Shown here piece after piece: positions 16,922-26,231 of a stretch of DNA of 34,519 nucleotides (positions are counted from its first letter, which is position 1; each line of letters opens with the position of its first letter). The position numbers were made by a program, and so were the translations under genes. This DNA comes from Flavobacteriales bacterium (lineage in GTDB: Bacteria > Bacteroidota > Bacteroidia > Flavobacteriales_D > Sanyastnellaceae): positions 1 through 34,519 of the forward strand of contig JAQWFN010000101.1 of the NCBI GenBank assembly GCA_029238785.1, written 5' to 3'. The notes beneath the pieces were generated by a model. That model was not told where the DNA came from. It searched no databases and saw nothing but the letters and a program-made list of their open reading frames with translations.

Positions 16922-17467
16922 TTAGTTGAATGTAGGCTTAAAATTTGCTTGATAGGCCTGCCATTGATCATCTGTTGTTACTGTTTTGTAGGCATTTTCA
17001 GCCACGAGTCTTAGGTAGAGTTCCAATTGTGGAGGGGTTCTGTAACCGCTGATTGGAGCAATTACATTTAGCTCTTCGTCCATATAAACAATGGTAGGAT
17101 ATGCTCTAACTTGAAGTGCTCTCGAAAATTGATGAACCCCATTTCTACCGGTCGCATTTGGATTGTAATCAGGGTTCTCATAAAACTGTCCTTTAAAGGT
17201 AACAGCATCTGCAGATTCAGCATCAAACTTCACAGCGTAAAAGTGGGTGTTGATGTAGCGAATCACATCAGGATTGGTGAAGGTGTTTTTCATCATCATC
17301 TTGCACGGACCGCACCACTTGGTGTAGACGTCGATCATGATTTTACGAGGTTCTTTTTTGTTTGCTTCAACGGCTTCTTCAATACTCATCCAGTTGATTT
17401 GTTCTGCTTGTGCTTGAACGAGAAACGAACTTGCGAGTAAAAGAAGTAGGAAGGTAAATTTCTTCAT
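16922..17467 (-). CDS. Secreted thioredoxin-family protein (WCGPCK)
   Basis: This 181-residue protein has a signal peptide (MKKFTFLLLLLASSFLVQAQA) and a thioredoxin-like domain of the thioredoxin_7/DUF255 type. The redox motif WCGPCK has Cys52 and Cys55, and the cis-proline region is AYPTIVYMD. It should act as a thiol-disulfide reductase in the periplasm. It follows the POT transporter gene on the same strand, but a strong terminator separates the two. Partner proteins are unknown. Confidence 0.88.
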   Translation of the reverse strand: MKKFTFLLLLLASSFLVQAQAEQINWMSIEEAVEANKKEPRKIMIDVYTKWCGPCKMMMKNTFTNPDVIRYINTHFYAVKFDAESADAVTFKGQFYENPDYNPNATGRNGVHQFSRALQVRAYPTIVYMDEELNVIAPISGYRTPPQLELYLRLVAENAYKTVTTDDQWQAYQANFKPTFN

Positions 17468-17543
17468 GGGATTATTTTTTGTGCAATGAACTCAAGTTTT
17501 ATACCACAAAACTCGATTAAAGTTCCTTGTGCAACAAAGATGC

Positions 17544-17577
17544 AAAAAAAAGCAGGAGCCAAAAAGGCCCCTGCTTT
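17544..17577 (-). terminator. Rho-independent terminator of the DPP IV/POT unit
   Basis: On the minus strand AAAGCAGGGGCC (17577-17566) pairs with GGCTCCTGCTTT (17560-17549), with one G-T pair, around a TTTTT loop and continues into a T tract (plus-strand A run 17544-17550). It lies just past the POT stop. Confidence 0.85.
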
Positions 17578-17600
17578 GAAAGATTGTTAACACGAAGTGT

Positions 17601-19490
17601 TTAGACAACACCGTGCATTAATTTTTGAAGTGGTTTGCTCAACAATGCAATCAAGATGGCGATACCGATCAAGACATATCCAATGGTTGAGAAAATACTT
17701 ACATACTTGTTCAATCCTGCTTCGAGTACAGTTGATTGATGTGTTTTAAAGGCAGCAGCAAGTGCTTGTCCATCGGCGTCCATATCAGCCAATCCACCGC
17801 GATAGTACTTCCAAGATTTGAAGTCTAATCCTGCATTTTCTCCTGCTTCCTCATCTACTTTCAAGATGGCAGTGTAACGTTCGCTCAAAGAAGCCCATGC
17901 ATCAGCATTCAACCAAGCCGCTGGTTCTGTTAAGGTATCGTTTGCTGTTCTGCTGGTCTTCCATGTACTGAGGTCGGCATTCTGCTGTAACTCACGGAAT
18001 TGAACCCAATCTTCAATGTCCATGTAATAAGACATGGTGATGTTAACAGGGTCTCCTTCTTTTAATGCTTTCCAATCTTCAAATTTAATGGTGTCGTTAC
18101 CAATTTTGGCAATAGCATCTTTTACTGTGGTTTCAACGGTGAATGCATCTTTATCGTGTTCTGCACCGCCGTGCTCTGCACCGGTCATAGAAGCGATATA
18201 ACCACCCAATAAGTTCGCAATTGCGAAACTCAAGAACCAACCACCCATTGCTGTTCCAGCCATGTGTTTCGGAGCTAATTTGGTTACCATACTCAAACCA
18301 ATAGGAGAGAGGAAAAGCTCACCAGTAGTGTGAAGCATGTAAAGAATTACAAGGGTTAACAAAGGAACTTGGAAGTCGCTTTCCATTGACAATCCAATTA
18401 AGGTTACCAAGAAACCAAGTCCGAGTTGTAAAATACCAAGAGCGAATTTCATTGGGATAGAAGGGTTCTTTCCAATTTTTGACAACTTCACCCACATCAA
18501 AGAGAATACAGATCCAAAGGTGATGATGAAGAATGGATTAAAGAACTGTGTCATTGAAGCCGGCATGGTCCAGCCGAGAATTTCGCGACTAACGTTTCTA
18601 TCTGCAAAGAGGGTAAGTGAAGTTCCCGCTTGTTCGAAGCACGCCCAGAACACGATGTTGATTAGGATAAAGATCACCAAGGCAATCATTCGGTCTCTCC
18701 AAATAACACCTTCTTTCGCTCCTGCAGAAATCAAGTTGTAAGCCACGATTATGAATAGAATCAAGAACATGAAGCTCAAGATTTCGTTATTGGCAATCAG
18801 GAGGTAACAAACTGGGATCAGCAAGAATGAAATAATCGTGATCACATGAAGGGCATTTAAGGGGCCAAGTACTTTCTTTTTACCTGCTTCATGCACTTCT
18901 AAGCCTTCTGCAGCAGCGTACTGCTTTCTTCCAGCAGAGAAGATAAACCAACCTAAAAGCATACCGATACCGGCCAAACCGAATCCATACTTGAAGCCAT
19001 AAGTTTCACCCACATAGGCTACAATCGTGGTTGCCATCAAAGCACCAACGTTGATCCCGATGTAGAAAATTGTAAAACCAGCATCACGTTTTGGATCACC
19101 GTCTGCGTAGAGTTTACCAACGATAGTGGAGATGTTTGCTTTAAAATAGCCGTTGCCAATAATGATGGCACCCATACCAATAAGTAGCCATTCTTCGGTA
19201 CCTCCCAAGATCATAAATTCACCTAGAGCCATAAGCAGTGCCCCAAGAATAATGGCGTAACGATAACCGAGGTATTTGTCGGCCATTTTCCCACCTAATA
19301 CTGGTGCAGCGTAAACTAATCCAGTCTAAGCGACATAGATAATACTTGCTTCTGCATCACCCTTCATGAGTGATTTTACCAAATAGAGGGTAAGTAAGGT
19401 ACGCATACCGTAGTAGCAAAAGCGTTCCCACATTTCAGAGAAAAAGAGGGTCATCAATCCTTGAGGATGCCCTTTGATTAGTTGTGCCAT
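17601..19490 (-). pseudogene. POT/PTR2 peptide:H+ symporter gene with in-frame TAG at codon 55
   Basis: Read through, the frame encodes 629 residues of a proton-coupled oligopeptide transporter. The N-terminus [20 protein letters not shown] carries the family ExxERFxYYG motif ([10 protein letters not shown], residues 19-28). The motifs FYIGINVGALMA and ELFLSPIGLSMVTKLAP follow later. Codon 55 is TAG (19328-19326), where the family has Tyr in GAYTGLVY; the preceding Gly is also changed (YVA). Reinitiation at MADKYLGYR (19286) would give 561 residues lacking the first helix and the ExxER motif, so function is doubtful. A hydrophilic stretch of about 155 residues (17715-18182) precedes the last helix. 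The gene lies 101 bases after DPP IV, fitting a peptide-import role. A sequencing error cannot be excluded. Confidence 0.85.
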
Positions 19491-19591
19491 ATTATTTTGA
19501 TTTTGTTCTTTTGGTTTCTAATTCGAGTAAGGCCATAAATATAGCCTAAAGTAGGTTTATGCGAATTGCTTTTCAACAAGAGCTTTGCCGT

Positions 19592-21814
19592 TTACAAGTT
19601 TGACTTGATGAAATTGCTCATTTTCGTAAACAAGTGGAGGCGTGTATTTCCCCCATAAATCCCGTGGTTTTTATTGGGATAAATGAACAAATCGAATTGC
19701 TTATTCGCCTTCACCAAGGCGTCAATCATTTCCATGGTGTTCTGATAATGAACATTGTCATCAGCACTTCCGTGAACCAAGAGATATGGTCCTTTTAGTT
19801 TCTCTACATGGTTGATTGGGGAGTTGTCGTCGTAGCCCGAAGCATTCTCTTGAGGTGTTCTCATGAAGCGCTCCGTGTAAATTGAATCATAATATCTCCA
19901 ATTGGTCACAGGAGCAACGGCAATTCCCATACTAAATACTTCAGCACCTTTGGTCATGGCCAAGCTGGTCATGTAACCTCCATAGCTCCATCCCTGAATA
20001 CCAATTCTATTCGCATCAACATAGGTCTGATTACCGAGGTATTTTCCGAAATCAATAAAGTCTTGAGTTTCAAGTTTACCCAATTGCATGTAGGTGCTGT
20101 GCTTGAATTCTTTTCCTCGGTACATGGTTCCACGCGGATCAACACTTGCCACGATATAACCCTCCTGAGCAAGATATTGGTGGAAGAGATAATTTCTGCC
20201 TTCCCAAGAATCAACAACGGTGTTATGCCCTGGCCCGCCATAGATGTTAACATACACAGGGTATTCTTTATTCGGATCGAAATTCGCTGGTTTGATTATC
20301 CAACAATTGAGCTCGATGCCATCACTATTGGTAAAGGTGAAGAACTCTTTGTTTTGAAGATTGTAGCTCGCCAAGGTCGCCTTTAAATCAGCGTTATCTT
20401 CCAAAACACGAAGCGTTTTCCCTTTTCCATTTTTCATAGTGATGTAGTAGGGGGTATTGGCATCGGTATGGTAGTCGATAAAGTAGGAGAAGCTCTTGCT
20501 GAAGTCGGCACTGTGATTTCCAGGGCGCTCTGTAAGTTTGTTGAAAGAGCGCTTGTTAAGTCCTTTTGCATAGATATGTTCTTCTAAGGTGCTTTCTGCT
20601 GAAGAGCTGTAGAATACTTGACCGCTCTTTTCATCATAACCATAAAAGGTAATTACATCCCAGGCGCCAGAAGTCACTTGCTGTACTTTTTTACCTTTCA
20701 TATCAAACTGATAAATGTGGTTGTAGCCATCCATTTCAGAATTCCACAAGAAACCTTTTCCACCGGCAAGAAAAATCAAATTATCGTTGATTTCAATGTA
20801 GGTGCTTGATCGCTCTTCATAAATCAAGCTGGTTTCAAGCTGAAATGGTTGTGGTTTAGAAATATCTGTAATTAAGAATTCAAGGTGGTTTTGATGGCGA
20901 TTCATGCGCATCACACACAAAGCATCGTTGTCTTCTGTCCACTTTATGCGAGGAATGTACTGATCCACCTCTTTTCCGGTATCTACTTGTTTTGAACTGT
21001 TTGAAACCAAGTCGTAGACGTAAACACTCACTTTGCTGTTTTTCTCACCAGCCTTAGGGTATTTAAAGGTGTATTGATCTGGGTAGAGCGTGCCGTACAT
21101 GGCCATTTGGAACTCCTTAACTTGACTTTCGTCGAATTTATAATAGGCAATTCTATTTCCTTTTGGCGACCAATAAAGTCCTTTATCAAAGCCAAATTCT
21201 TCTTCATAAACCCAATCAGTAGCCCCATTGATGATTTCGTTCATCTTTCCATCATCTGTGACGCGAATTTCTTTTCTGTATTTCACGTCCACATAATAGA
21301 TGTCGTTGTCTCTTACAAAAGCAACCGCGCTCCCTTGAGGTGAGAAGCAGGCGAGACGTTGTTTTCCTTTACTGAAGTCGGTAAGCGGGAAAGCCTTGTT
21401 TTTCTCAATGCTATAGATGTAGTAATTCGCTTTGCTTGAGTGGCGATAGATGCTCTCGGTTTCTGTAGTAATGAGTAACTGGCTCTCATCTGCACTAAAC
21501 TCGTAATCGTCGATATAAGTGCTCGCATTAGAAAAGATACTTTTAGAACTGGCAATGGTGCTTACCTTTTCTCCAGTTTTATAGCTGTATTTGTTGATCT
21601 CAATCCCTTGCTCTTCAGAGTAGTCTATACTTGTGTAGTGTTCTCCGTCGTTCATGGAGCGCACTCCTGAGACATATTTTGCGCTGAACTCACCGCTGGC
21701 CCAGATAAGCTCGTTGCTCAATGTTTTTTTGAGTTCTTTTTTCTGGGCGATACCAGGAGTGCTTCCAATGAAGATCATCGCGAAGCAAAGAAAAAGGAGT
21801 GTAATTCTATTCAT
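19592..21814 (-). CDS. Dipeptidyl peptidase IV (S9B) family serine peptidase
   Basis: A 740-residue exported peptidase with signal peptide MNRITLLFLCFAMIFIGSTPGIAQ, an eight-bladed beta-propeller and a C-terminal alpha/beta-hydrolase domain. Catalytic residues by count are Ser610 (GWSYGG), Asp685 (HGSADDNVH) and His717 (KNHGI). The propeller carries DWVYEEEFGF, the double-Glu motif that anchors the substrate N-terminus in DPP IV. It removes dipeptides, usually Xaa-Pro, from peptide N-termini in the periplasm or outside. In-frame starts up to 21922 would overlap the divergent oxidase gene and bury the signal peptide, so 21814 is chosen. It is followed by a peptide transporter gene, which would take up the products. 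Confidence 0.93.
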   Translation of the reverse strand: MNRITLLFLCFAMIFIGSTPGIAQKKELKKTLSNELIWASGEFSAKYVSGVRSMNDGEHYTSIDYSEEQGIEINKYSYKTGEKVSTIASSKSIFSNASTYIDDYEFSADESQLLITTETESIYRHSSKANYYIYSIEKNKAFPLTDFSKGKQRLACFSPQGSAVAFVRDNDIYYVDVKYRKEIRVTDDGKMNEIINGATDWVYEEEFGFDKGLYWSPKGNRIAYYKFDESQVKEFQMAMYGTLYPDQYTFKYPKAGEKNSKVSVYVYDLVSNSSKQVDTGKEVDQYIPRIKWTEDNDALCVMRMNRHQNHLEFLITDISKPQPFQLETSLIYEERSSTYIEINDNLIFLAGGKGFLWNSEMDGYNHIYQFDMKGKKVQQVTSGAWDVITFYGYDEKSGQVFYSSSAESTLEEHIYAKGLNKRSFNKLTERPGNHSADFSKSFSYFIDYHTDANTPYYITMKNGKGKTLRVLEDNADLKATLASYNLQNKEFFTFTNSDGIELNCWIIKPANFDPNKEYPVYVNIYGGPGHNTVVDSWEGRNYLFHQYLAQEGYIVASVDPRGTMYRGKEFKHSTYMQLGKLETQDFIDFGKYLGNQTYVDANRIGIQGWSYGGYMTSLAMTKGAEVFSMGIAVAPVTNWRYYDSIYTERFMRTPQENASGYDDNSPINHVEKLKGPYLLVHGSADDNVHYQNTMEMIDALVKANKQFDLFIYPNKNHGIYGGNTRLHLFTKMSNFIKSNL

Positions 21815-21908
21815 GTGATTATGCATTACTTTTGAACTGAGAACGGCCGAAGATAAAAAAAACCTTTCGCTTCTCTTAATAGAATCATCACACAACAAAA
21901 GCAGTACC

Positions 21909-23312
21909 ATGTTCACACCCATAAATCAGGATCACATTTTATTCTTTATTCATACACTTGGTGAAGATGCTGTTAAAACAAATGAGGTTGATAGGGTGGA
22001 TTACGGTCACGATCATACAGAGGATCTTAGTTTCCCTCCCGAAGTAGTGCTCCTGCCGCGTTCGACAAAAGAGGTGTCTTTAGTATTGGCTTATTGTTAT
22101 GAGCATGAGATATGTGTTACACCTATTGGAGCAAGGACGGGTTTGAGTGGGGGAGCATTGAGTATTTACGGAGGAGTAGGTCTTTGTTTGGAAAGAATGA
22201 ACAAGATTCTAAAGATCGATGAAGACAATCAGCAAGTGATTACACAGCCCGGTGTTATTACACAGGTTTTGCAAGAAGCGGTAGCTGAAAAGGGCTTGTT
22301 CTATGCTCCTGATCCAGCGAGTAGAGGAACGTGTTTTATTGGAGGGAATTTGGCCGAGAATTCTGGCGGACCGCGTGCGGTGAAGTATGGGGTGACAAAA
22401 GATTTTGTCTTGAATTTGGAAGTGGTTTTACCTGGTGGAGAGATCATTCATACAGGAGCAAATACTTTGAAAAACTCCACAGGCTATAATCTAACTCAGC
22501 TCATGGTGGGCAGCGAAGGAACTCTAGGGGTAATAACGGCTGCTACTTTAAAGTTACTTCCCCTTCCGAAGAAGAACATGCTGATGCTGGTATCCTTTAA
22601 ATCGGCTGAAGACGCATGTGAAGCAGTAAGCACGATATTCAAGGCTGGCTTAACACCTTCTGCTTTAGAGTTCATGGAGAGAGACGCCGTGCTTTTAGCG
22701 CAAGAGTTCACAGGCGAAGTGCCATTTCCTTTGGCCGACGATTGTGCCGCCCAGTTGCTTATTGAAATGGACGGAAACGATGAAGAACGCATTATGACAG
22801 ATTGTGAGGCGGTAATGTTGGCCCTAGAAAATTTTGATACTGATGAAATTTATTTTGCTGATAGTGAAGCGCAAAAAGAGAAATTGTGGTTTTTACGCCG
22901 ACGTGTTGGTGAGGCAGTAAAGGCTCATTCTGTATACAAGGAAGAAGATACAGTCGTACCAAGGTTTGAATTGCCTCGATTATTAAAGGGTGTAAAGCGC
23001 ATTGGTGGCGAGTATGGTTTTAGCTCAATTTGTTACGGTCATGCTGGAGACGGCAACCTTCATGTAAACATATTAAAAGGAGATCTTAGTGAAGCGCAAT
23101 GGAAAGATGATTTGCCTGAGGCCATAAGCAAGATTTTTGAGTTGTGCGTAGCCCTTGGCGGAACATTAAGTGGCGAGCATGGGATTGGGCTTGTTCAGAA
23201 GGAATACATGCCCATTGCATTTACCCAAGTACAGTTAAACTTGATGAAGGCCATCAAAAAAACATTTGATTCGAAAGGGATTTTGAACCCGGGTAAGCTA
23301 TTTCCCGAATAG
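21909..23312 (+). CDS. FAD-binding oxidase, GlcD/D-lactate dehydrogenase type
   Basis: This 467-residue flavoprotein has an FAD_binding_4 domain in its first half, with TPIGARTGLSGGALSIYGGVGLCLERM contacting the FAD pyrophosphate and GGNLAENSGGPRAVKYGVTKD. It also has an FAD-oxidase C-terminal domain with CYGHAGDGNLHVNI and GGTLSGEHGIGLVQKEY. This is the architecture of GlcD-type glycolate and D-2-hydroxyacid dehydrogenases, which oxidise a 2-hydroxyacid and pass electrons to the quinone pool. The exact substrate is not readable from sequence. It is divergent from DPP IV with a 94-base gap. Confidence 0.9.
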   Translation: MFTPINQDHILFFIHTLGEDAVKTNEVDRVDYGHDHTEDLSFPPEVVLLPRSTKEVSLVLAYCYEHEICVTPIGARTGLSGGALSIYGGVGLCLERMNKILKIDEDNQQVITQPGVITQVLQEAVAEKGLFYAPDPASRGTCFIGGNLAENSGGPRAVKYGVTKDFVLNLEVVLPGGEIIHTGANTLKNSTGYNLTQLMVGSEGTLGVITAATLKLLPLPKKNMLMLVSFKSAEDACEAVSTIFKAGLTPSALEFMERDAVLLAQEFTGEVPFPLADDCAAQLLIEMDGNDEERIMTDCEAVMLALENFDTDEIYFADSEAQKEKLWFLRRRVGEAVKAHSVYKEEDTVVPRFELPRLLKGVKRIGGEYGFSSICYGHAGDGNLHVNILKGDLSEAQWKDDLPEAISKIFELCVALGGTLSGEHGIGLVQKEYMPIAFTQVQLNLMKAIKKTFDSKGILNPGKLFPE

Positions 23313-23489
23313 AAACTACCAGTTATCGACATAATTCGACCACTCAACGAAAAAGAGGAGAATCCTCATTTAGCTAAGGCTTGAGGGCGTATATTTGACA
23401 TGTTTTAAGTTAGTTGAGATAGAGCGATGGTCGTTTATCGTTCTCGACAGAGTAATTTAATAGTTTTTAGTTTTTCAGTTTAAGCCATT

Positions 23490-23517
23490 AAGTCCCGCAA
23501 GAGTGTGGGACTTTTTG
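23490..23517 (+). terminator. Rho-independent terminator
   Basis: AAGTCCC (23490-23496) pairs with GGGACTT (23507-23513) and is followed by a five-base T run. It probably ends transcription from the FAD oxidase gene, 177 bases upstream. Confidence 0.65.
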
Positions 23518-23546
23518 GTTATAAGCATTTTTTTAAAGTAGATTTA
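23515..23546 (+). promoter_or_regulatory. Possible promoter of fabI
   Basis: TTG (23515-23517) and TAGATTTA (23539-23546) are 21 bases apart; the -7 box has one mismatch to TAnnTTTG. It lies 22 bases before the fabI start codon. Confidence 0.35.
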
Positions 23547-23568
23547 CCCCATCAAAACAGAAGATAAT

Positions 23569-24387
23569 ATGACTCCAGAGCTATTAAAAGGAAAAAAGGG
23601 AATCATCTTTGGCGCGTTGAACAGCCAATCGATTGCTTGGAAAGTGGCAGAGCAAGCACATGCTGCGGGTGCCGAGTTTGTTTTAACCAATGCGCCTGTT
23701 GCCATGCGTATGGGAGAGATTAATGAACTTGCTGCTAAGTGCGGTGGAGCAAAAGTAATTCCAGCAGATGCAACAAATGTGGATGATCTTAAGCATCTTG
23801 TTCAAGGAGCGATGGATCAATTTGGAGGAAAGATTGACTTCGTTCTTCACTCTATTGGGATGTCTCCAAACGTTCGCAAAAACAAGCACTACACCGAGGT
23901 TAATTACAATTGGTATCAGCAAACAATGGATGTTAGTGCTATTTCTTTGCACAAAACATTGGCCGTTTGTAAAGACCTTGATGCACTTAATGAGTGGGGT
24001 TCAGTAGTTGCTTTGACGTACATTGCAGCGCAACGTATTTTCCCAGATTATAATGACATGGCTGATGCAAAATCGCTTTTGGAAAGCATCACTCGTAGTT
24101 TTGGTTACCACTATGGAGTAGCAAAGAAAGTACGTGTAAATACCATCTCTCAGTCGCCAACAGTAACAACTGCTGGTAGTGGAGTTAAAGGATTTGATGA
24201 GTTTATTTCTTACTCAGAGCAAATGAGTCCGCTTGGTAATGCCGATGCCGAATCTTGTGCGAACTATTGTATCGCTATGTTCTCAGACCTTACGAAGTAT
24301 GTTACCATGCAGAACTTATTCCACGATGGAGGATTCAGCAATACAGGTGTAACTCAGCAGGTGATAGAGAAGTTTAAGGCGGAGTGA
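23569..24387 (+). CDS. fabI: Enoyl-[acyl-carrier-protein] reductase (NADH)
   Basis: A 272-residue short-chain dehydrogenase of the FabI type, which performs the last reduction of each fatty-acid elongation cycle in the cytoplasm. The nucleotide-binding segment is GIIFGALNSQSIAWKVAEQ, the FabI-specific pattern without the classical GxxxGxG. The active-site pair is seen in LTYIAAQRIFPDYNDMADAK, with two Tyr and a Lys in the FabI Y-x6-K spacing. The sequence DFVLHSIGMSP and a C-terminal FHDGGFSNTG match the family. It is followed by a terminator and appears monocistronic. Confidence 0.95.
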   Translation: MTPELLKGKKGIIFGALNSQSIAWKVAEQAHAAGAEFVLTNAPVAMRMGEINELAAKCGGAKVIPADATNVDDLKHLVQGAMDQFGGKIDFVLHSIGMSPNVRKNKHYTEVNYNWYQQTMDVSAISLHKTLAVCKDLDALNEWGSVVALTYIAAQRIFPDYNDMADAKSLLESITRSFGYHYGVAKKVRVNTISQSPTVTTAGSGVKGFDEFISYSEQMSPLGNADAESCANYCIAMFSDLTKYVTMQNLFHDGGFSNTGVTQQVIEKFKAE

Positions 24388-24439
24388 GGGTTTTAATTTA
24401 GAATTAGGAATTAGGAAATTTCTATTCAGTGAATAATAG

Positions 24440-24470
24440 AATGGTGAGTCTTTTGGCTCGCCATTTTTTG
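24440..24470 (+). terminator. Rho-independent terminator of fabI
   Basis: AATGGTGAG (24440-24448) pairs with CTCGCCATT (24457-24465), with one wobble pair, followed by a T run. Confidence 0.75.
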
Positions 24471-24703
24471 TGCTTGAATTTTACAGTTACAAAGTGGGAG
24501 GGGGCGGCTACAAAATGGGAATTAAAATCTTTTGAGTCTTGAATAAAAATAATGAATTTCGCTAAGCACGGTGGAGGTGGGGGAGGGAAAGGGAGGGCCC
24601 GCAAGGGCTGAGTTCTGTAGGGTCGCGTAGCAACCTTTTTTCGAAAATACGAGTTTTTAAAACCTTCTCCAAATGGCGAGTTGTAAGAGACGAAATCCCT
24701 CAG
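24471..24703. other. G-rich intergenic island with G-quadruplex-type motif
   Basis: The 316 bases between fabI and the SpoIIE phosphatase (24388-24703) hold no convincing gene. After the fabI terminator the plus strand turns unusually G-rich for this AT-rich genome. Bases 24579-24597 carry four runs of three or more G separated by 1-3 bases, the canonical quadruplex pattern. A short hairpin GCCC-GCAA-GGGC (24597-24608) with a GNRA-type loop follows, then a weak AGGGT...ACCT stem with a T run near 24650. Whether any RNA is made here is unknown. Confidence 0.5.
24488..24520 (+). repeat. Imperfect 12-bp direct repeat
   Basis: TACAAAGTGGGA (24488-24499) and TACAAAATGGGA (24509-24520) differ at one base and start 21 bases apart, about two helical turns, inside the G-rich island. 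Confidence 0.5.
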
Positions 24704-26110
24704 TTAAAAACCAATCGATATCAAACAAATATCATCGATTTGCTCATCATCTTTACTCCAATCGTGCCAATACTTCTCAATGTGACTGATACCGCTCTCT
24801 GATCGAAGCTCTCTGCTGTTTTGTAGCAATTCAACAAAGCGCTTGCGTCCGATTTTCTTGTTCCGTTCTCCACCGAATTGATCGTAATAACCGTCACTAG
24901 TGAGTACCAACAAGTCGCCTTTTTCAAAGCTGCTCGTCTTAGTATTGAACGCTTTATTGCCTTCCCCTCCAATGGCCTGTCTTGAAGTTTTGAGGTGAAG
25001 AACTTCATCTTTCTTCGCCAAGAATATAATACCATTAGCCCCAGAACTCTGAATCTCATTCTTTTCAAAATCAATCAAACAAATGCTCATATCCATGCCA
25101 TCATTGACAACAGTTTCTCCAGTCTTTTTGAAATTACTTCTTACATGATGGTCCAATTGCTGAACAAGAGTACCACAATCTTCCCAGTCCCATTGATCAA
25201 CTGCAGACTTCAAGCCTTGGTGACCAACAAAACTCAAGAAGGCAACTGGAACACCGTGGCCTGTGCAATCAATCACACTGATCAAACATTTGCTACCGCT
25301 TTCTTGGTAAAAGTAAAAATCACCACTCACAAGGTCTTTAGCTTTGTAGAACAAGCCAAGTTCTCCGCGATCACATGCTTTATTTGGGAGTTTATTGATG
25401 ATGGTTTGTTGCAAGCGCTGAGCGTATCGAATACTTGAAATAATTTCTTCGTTCTGCTTTTCAGATTGGTCTAAAAGTGTCTTTACTTGCTTTTCGAATC
25501 TGCCATTATTGATCTTGAAAAAGAGCATCCCGCAACTCAAAGAGAGGGCCGCTAAGGAAGACGCAAAACTGGCAAAACCAAGGTTTGGGGTAATTAAATC
25601 AAGCGACTCAGGATCGACCCCGAAATAGGAATGGATTTCGTTGTAGGCGAAGATAATGAAGAGGTTGAGTCCAAGACTCATGGCTAAGAACATTCTTTCG
25701 CGGAGTTGAAATATGATGAAAGGAACAAACACCAAACCGATCAAGAAAAAACGTGGATTATAGTAACTCGCTTCATGAATGAGTTCTGGGCGAATTGATT
25801 TACTGTGTATGGTTGAAAAAAGCACAACCAAGGGAAGGCCTACAGATAAAAGCACCCTGCTTGGACCGTTATAGCCGCCTGCGTTCAGTGCGAAGTTGAG
25901 TAGTAGAATTCCTAGGAGTGATAAAAGCCAGGTATTGACAATCTCATTGCTAGGGAGTAGGGTTTGAGTTGCAGCAAGAAGGAAGCCTACGAAAAGAAAA
26001 ATACTTGTCACAATTTGATTACTGAGCACTAATGATCGGGATATATCCTGATGCTTGGCGTGCTGTAATCCAATACTAGACAATGAATTCCAAATTTGAC
26101 TTAGGCTCAT
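24704..26110 (-). CDS. Membrane-bound SpoIIE-type PP2C serine phosphatase
   Basis: This 468-residue protein has an N-terminal membrane region with about six hydrophobic helices (residues 25-205), a short coiled coil (KQVKTLLDQSEKQNEEIISSIRYAQRLQQTI) and a C-terminal SpoIIE phosphatase domain. Metal-binding acidic residues are seen in DLVSGDFY, VIDCTGHGVP, LTSDGYYDQFGG and QIDDICL, so the enzyme should be active. Such phosphatases dephosphorylate Ser/Thr on partner-switch proteins, including SiaC-like proteins; a SiaC-family gene lies at the left window edge. The longer frame begins with TTG at 26125; ATG at 26110 (MSLSQIWNSL) is preferred. The gene stands alone, divergent from tRNA-Met. Confidence 0.9.
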   Translation of the reverse strand: MSLSQIWNSLSSIGLQHAKHQDISRSLVLSNQIVTSIFLFVGFLLAATQTLLPSNEIVNTWLLSLLGILLLNFALNAGGYNGPSRVLLSVGLPLVVLFSTIHSKSIRPELIHEASYYNPRFFLIGLVFVPFIIFQLRERMFLAMSLGLNLFIIFAYNEIHSYFGVDPESLDLITPNLGFASFASSLAALSLSCGMLFFKINNGRFEKQVKTLLDQSEKQNEEIISSIRYAQRLQQTIINKLPNKACDRGELGLFYKAKDLVSGDFYFYQESGSKCLISVIDCTGHGVPVAFLSFVGHQGLKSAVDQWDWEDCGTLVQQLDHHVRSNFKKTGETVVNDGMDMSICLIDFEKNEIQSSGANGIIFLAKKDEVLHLKTSRQAIGGEGNKAFNTKTSSFEKGDLLVLTSDGYYDQFGGERNKKIGRKRFVELLQNSRELRSESGISHIEKYWHDWSKDDEQIDDICLISIGF

Positions 26111-26189
26111 AGTGCTGTTTACCAAGAAGAAGCTAAAATGTTCAAAGGAGTGATGATAAAAAAAGTAGTTCTAGAACTTGTTTTGGTGC

Positions 26190-26219
26190 TTGGACAGAAA
26201 AAAAAAGTTATTATCTTTG
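26190..26219 (+). promoter_or_regulatory. Bacteroidota-type promoter of tRNA-Met
   Basis: TTG (26190-26192) and TATCTTTG (26212-26219) are 19 bases apart, a full match to the phylum consensus. The tRNA starts 12 bases downstream. Confidence 0.8.
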
Positions 26220-26231
26220 CCGCCCAATCAT

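Noticed and set aside
19592-21922. Longer DPP IV start at 21922
   Set aside because: It would put 36 non-signal residues before a clear signal peptide and overlap the divergent oxidase gene start.
24422-24604. Minus-strand ORF with a proline run
   Set aside because: The proline run is simply the complement of the G-rich island and the ORF overlaps the fabI terminator; no protein features.
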